Below, piece after piece: positions 61,116 to 64,000 of a stretch of 64,000 bases of DNA. The position numbers and the translations under genes were made by a program. Origin of the DNA: QHXQ01 sp038322995 (GTDB lineage Bacteria > Acidobacteriota > Blastocatellia > Pyrinomonadales > Pyrinomonadaceae); the NCBI GenBank assembly GCA_038322995.1, contig JBBQGM010000001.1, forward strand, positions 62,001-126,000, given 5' to 3'. The notes below the pieces were generated by a model that saw only the letters and a program-made list of their open reading frames with translations, made no database searches and was not told the DNA's origin. Each line of letters opens with the position of its first letter. Position 1 is the first letter of the stretch.

Positions 61116-62150
61116 TTAATTGAATAAACCCGGGCTTGCTGTGGGCGGTGCGACGCCGAAGTGCTGATAAGCAAGTCGTGTCGCCATGCGCCCGCGTGGG
61201 GTGCGATTGAGGAAGCCGATCTGGATCAGATACGGTTCGATGATCTCTTCAATCGAATCCCTTTCATCCTGGATCGAAGCGGAGATCGTGCCGATGCCGA
61301 CCGGGCCGCCGTCGAACTTCTCGATGATCGTCAGCAGCAGTTTGCGATCCATCTCGTCCAAGCCGTAAGTATCCACCTCCATGCGGTTGAGCGCATCGTT
61401 GGCGACCACTTGCGTGATACGCCCTTCATGCTCCACCTGCGCGAAATCGCGCACGCGCCGGAGCAAGCGATTGGCGATGCGCGGTGTGCCGCGTGCGCGC
61501 CGGGCAAGCTCACGCGCGCCGCCTTCGTCGATCTCGACGCCGAGGATGTCGGCCGAGCGGCGCACGATCAATTCCAACTCGTCGTGCTTATAAAAATCCA
61601 AGTTGAAGACGATGCCGAACCGACCGCGCAACGGCGCGGTGATCAGACCGGCACGCGTAGTCGCGCCGACTAAGGTGAACTTCGGTAGGTCTAACTTGAT
61701 CGAGCGCGCCGCCGTGCCTTGCCCGATCATGATGTCCACTTGATAGTCTTCCATCGCCGGGTACAAGACCTCTTCGATGGCCGGATTCATGCGGTGTATC
61801 TCATCGATGAAGAGTACATCGCCTTCCTGCAAGTTGGTCAGGAGCGCAACCAGATCGCCGGTCTTTTCGATCACGGGGCCGGCGGTCGAACGGAGTTCGG
61901 CGTTCATCTCGTTGGCGACGATGTTGGCCAGCGTGGTCTTGCCTAAGCCGGGCGGGCCCGTGAGCAGCACGTGGTCGAGCGCTTCACGGCGTTGCGTGGC
62001 GGCGCGCATGTAAACGCGCAGATTGTCCTTCGCCTTCTTCTGGCCGATGTACTCGGCGAGGCGCGTTGGGCGCAATGACAGTTCAAACTGTTGCTCTTCG
62101 TCCGTCATGGCGACTTTACGCACGCTGGCTGGCTCAAGTTCTTCAGACAT
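61116..62150 (-). CDS. ruvB: Holliday junction branch-migration ATPase RuvB
   Basis: 344 residues. The N-terminal region has LSLRPTRLAEYIGQKKAKDN, Walker A GPPGLGKTTLANIVANE, sensor text LFIDEIHRMNPAIEEVLYPA, and KFTLVGATTRAGLITAPLRG. The arginine-finger region follows in RFGIVFNLDFYKHDELELIV. The winged-helix C-terminus ends EPYLIQIGFLNRTPRGRMAT. RuvB hexamers drive Holliday junction migration with RuvA. ruvA is 88 bases upstream on the same strand; ruvC is not in the window. Confidence 0.97.
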   Translation of the reverse strand: MSEELEPASVRKVAMTDEEQQFELSLRPTRLAEYIGQKKAKDNLRVYMRAATQRREALDHVLLTGPPGLGKTTLANIVANEMNAELRSTAGPVIEKTGDLVALLTNLQEGDVLFIDEIHRMNPAIEEVLYPAMEDYQVDIMIGQGTAARSIKLDLPKFTLVGATTRAGLITAPLRGRFGIVFNLDFYKHDELELIVRRSADILGVEIDEGGARELARRARGTPRIANRLLRRVRDFAQVEHEGRITQVVANDALNRMEVDTYGLDEMDRKLLLTIIEKFDGGPVGIGTISASIQDERDSIEEIIEPYLIQIGFLNRTPRGRMATRLAYQHFGVAPPTASPGLFN

Positions 62151-62238
62151 AAATGGAATAATGAAGGCGGAATGAGATTGCTAAAGACAGAATTGCTTTT
62201 CATTTATCCTATAGCGTTCACCGTTCCGCGTTACATGC
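62151..62238 (-). repeat. ruvA-ruvB gap with TGATGAA-type word
   Basis: Contains AATAATGAAGGCGGAATGAG on the plus strand, a near copy of the word at 23988-24086. Weak pairing with GGATAAATGAAAAGCAATTC is possible on the minus strand. It ends right before the ruvB start. Confidence 0.4.
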
Positions 62239-62865
62239 TCAGCCTTTCGAGAGCAGGCGTAGACTGCGGCGCAGCAATAATTCGACTGTCAGATCGCCGC
62301 CATCCTGCATGGCCTGGGCGACGGCCTTTTCGACGGCGTTTTTCTGAAAGCCGAGTTGGACGAGCGCGGCGAGCGTGTCGTCGTGCAAATTGTCTTGCGT
62401 CTGCTGGCCGCTTGCGCCGCCAGGCAGCGCCGCGAGTTGTTCTTCGAGCGCGGGCGACGTGAGCGCGGTCATTTTATCGCGCAACTCAATGACGAGGCGC
62501 TCGGCCGTTTTCTTGCCGACGCCGGGCGCGGAGGTCAGGCGCGCGAGATTACTCGTGCGAATGGCCGCGATGATCTCGTCGGCGCTCATGCCCGATAGCA
62601 TGGCGATGGCGGATTTCGGCCCGATGCCACTGACGGAGATCAAGAGCATGAACAGTTCACGCTCGCGCGCCGTCTTGAAGCCGAAGAGTTGCAGCGCGTC
62701 CTCGCGGACGTAGGTGTAGATGCGGAGCGCGACCGGCGCGCCCGCGTCGGCCAAGTCGTAAAAGGTCGTGACCGGAATCGTCACTTCATAGCCGACGCCG
62801 TTCACGTCGAGGATCACACTGGTTGCTTGTTTTGCGAGTAATGTGCCGGATAGATGCGCGATCAT
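62239..62865 (-). CDS. ruvA: Holliday junction DNA-binding protein RuvA
   Basis: 208 residues. The OB domain has MIAHLSGTLLAKQATSVILD and VNGVGYEVTIPVTTFYDL. The helix-hairpin-helix pair has LFMLLISVSGIGPKSAIAML and LTSAPGVGKKTAERLVIELR. The C-terminal RuvB-contact domain reads DTLAALVQLGFQKNAVEKAV. It directs RuvB to the junction. Length and order are normal. It is the first gene of the run ruvA-ruvB-yihY-queA-rimI on the minus strand. Confidence 0.96.
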   Translation of the reverse strand: MIAHLSGTLLAKQATSVILDVNGVGYEVTIPVTTFYDLADAGAPVALRIYTYVREDALQLFGFKTARERELFMLLISVSGIGPKSAIAMLSGMSADEIIAAIRTSNLARLTSAPGVGKKTAERLVIELRDKMTALTSPALEEQLAALPGGASGQQTQDNLHDDTLAALVQLGFQKNAVEKAVAQAMQDGGDLTVELLLRRSLRLLSKG

Positions 62866-63043
62866 TCGTTACAGCTTTACGTCGAGCGAAGATTTCGGGA
62901 GCGTCTCGATTGTGCGCCTGAATTGTAGTTGATGCACAGGGCTTCGGCAACGCGCGACTGCGGCCCGCATCTTTCCGCTTCCAGCCCGCGCGCGTTATAC
63001 TTGCCGCAGCAGGACAAGCCCACGCGATGAAGAAGGAGACAAC

Positions 63044-63376
63044 ATGAGCGAAGACCTCACACAGAAATTACCGCCCCAGTCTTTCGAGGAGCGTGTACTC
63101 GCAGAATTTGCGGCGATGCGGCAAGAGTTTGCCGCCGTGCATTCCCACTTAGCGGCACTTGAGGATCGCGTTGTCACGCTCGACACGCGCCTGACCTCAC
63201 TCGAATCACGCTTAACTTCACTCGAAGATAAAGTTGATGCGCGGCTGCGCGAGACGCGCCCGATCTGGGAAGGCGTATTGCAGCGGTTGACGCAGATTGA
63301 AGCGGCGCTTGATAGTTTCAATCGGCAATTAAGATCGCTGATTGCCGACACATACCAGATACGCGCCCGCGTCTAG
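63044..63376 (+). CDS. Small coiled-coil protein
   Basis: 110 residues, a nearly continuous coiled coil: SFEERVLAEFAAMRQEFAAV, then HSHLAALEDRVVTLDTRLTS with a near repeat LESRLTSLEDKVDARLRETR, then IEAALDSFNRQLRSLIADTY. A strong AAGGAG site lies seven bases before ATG 63044. No leader or catalytic motif is present. It resembles the small coiled-coil gene at 49166-49519 in style rather than sequence. Function is unknown. Confidence 0.72.
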   Translation: MSEDLTQKLPPQSFEERVLAEFAAMRQEFAAVHSHLAALEDRVVTLDTRLTSLESRLTSLEDKVDARLRETRPIWEGVLQRLTQIEAALDSFNRQLRSLIADTYQIRARV

Positions 63377-63420
63377 AAATTAGAAGACAGTCAGCCCAAC
63401 GTCTGACAGTGCTGAGCAAC

Positions 63421-64000
63421 ATGGATGAACAGACCGCGCGGCGCGAGATTGTGCGCGTCGGCCAGTTGTTATATGAGCGCAGTTATGTCGTCTCGTCGGA
63501 TGGCAATGTGAGCGTGCGTCTGGATGACGGGCGCATCGTCGCTACGCCGACGCAGACGTGCAAGGGGCGCATGACGGAGGACGGGCTGGCCATCACGGAT
63601 TTAGACGGCCAGCCGCTCAATGATCGCCGGGCATCGAGCGAGTTGGCGATGCACTTGTTGATCTATCGTGAGCGGCCGGAAGTGAAGGCGGTTTGTCACG
63701 CGCACCCGCCGCACGGGTCGGCGTTCGCGGTCGCGGGGCTGGCGATTGATCAGCCGATCTTGTCGGAAGTTATTTTAACTTTGGGCTGTGTGCCGCTCGC
63801 GCAGTATGGCACGCCCTCGACCGATGAATTGACGGCGGCGATGCAGCCGCTCGTCAAACATCACAACGCGCTGTTGATGGCCAATCACGGCGCGGTCGCT
63901 TATGGCGCGGATGTGTGGCAGGCGTTCGACCGGCTGGAAACTTTGGAGCACACGGCGAAGATCGCCATCCTCGCGCGGGCGCTCGGCGGCGCGCAGAATC
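63421..64000 (+). CDS. Class II aldolase/adducin family protein, cut by window edge
   Basis: At least 193 residues are visible and the frame runs off the right edge. The fold start is VGQLLYERSYVVSSDGNVSV, then DDGRIVATPTQTCKGRMTED. Zinc ligands match the family: HAHPPH in AVCHAHPPHGSAFAVAG, and NHG in LLMANHGAVAYGADVWQAFD. The catalytic Glu region may be SSELAMHLLIYRERPEV. Members cleave fuculose- or ribulose-phosphates or act in methionine salvage; the substrate is open. ATG 63421 gives the family N-terminus. It is 44 bases after the coiled-coil gene. Confidence 0.88.
   Translation, partial: MDEQTARREIVRVGQLLYERSYVVSSDGNVSVRLDDGRIVATPTQTCKGRMTEDGLAITDLDGQPLNDRRASSELAMHLLIYRERPEVKAVCHAHPPHGSAFAVAGLAIDQPILSEVILTLGCVPLAQYGTPSTDELTAAMQPLVKHHNALLMANHGAVAYGADVWQAFDRLETLEHTAKIAILARALGGAQN

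Overview
Organism and overall character: this is a GC-rich bacterial chromosome segment with dense, mostly intact genes. The gene mix includes an acidobacterial-type VWA protein, paired DUF4097 proteins, several secreted proteins with carboxypeptidase-regulatory-like repeats, a DUF885 protein, an OPT transporter, a Ser/Thr kinase and an MglA/roadblock pair. Together these point to Acidobacteriota, possibly class Blastocatellia. That assignment rests on gene content only; no rRNA, tRNA or CRISPR array was found. || Layout: 1-3460 holds a zinc-finger anti-sigma factor, two DUF4097 envelope proteins and dCTP deaminase. 3460-6200 is a visibly AT-richer islet with an AAA ATPase overlapping an HNH nuclease, a Septu-like defence pair. 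6200-11000 has two small minus-strand genes and then a Ser/Thr kinase fused in frame to a complete UvrD-type helicase. 11000-20500 holds a gamma-carbonic-anhydrase-like protein, hisS, aspS, a JAMM peptidase, a DUF4870-like membrane protein, a DUF885+PrcB-like fusion and an M48 peptidase. 20600-27050 holds a zinc-ribbon protein, mazG, a DUF1844 protein, a metallo-beta-lactamase-fold hydrolase, ribF and ubiB. 27060-37340 holds a VWA protein, an M14 peptidase, an OPT transporter and a large secreted protein. 37430-45180 holds pcrA, an isochorismatase-family hydrolase, two carboxypeptidase-regulatory-like proteins and an unknown protein. 45370-49520 holds a 14-unit degenerate 21-bp tandem array abutting a large type ISP/IIG-like methyltransferase, then a small coiled-coil gene. 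49660-55680 holds a secreted protein and the yvcK-glmU-glmS cluster. 55820-58240 holds a basic-tailed TPR protein and a roadblock-MglA pair. 58270-64000 holds a MITE-like element, rimI, queA, yihY, ruvB, ruvA, a coiled-coil gene and a class II aldolase cut by the window edge. || How it fits together: the core is housekeeping (translation, recombination, cell-wall precursor supply, tRNA modification, flavin synthesis) mixed with secreted proteins of unknown role. Accessory content is the ATPase/HNH pair, the large modification enzyme with its repeat array, two MITE-like elements, and three genes with an internal patch of unlike codon use. Many gaps between co-directional genes are filled by hairpins built from short repeated words. 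The left arm often starts inside the stop codon of one gene and the right arm ends just before the start of the next.
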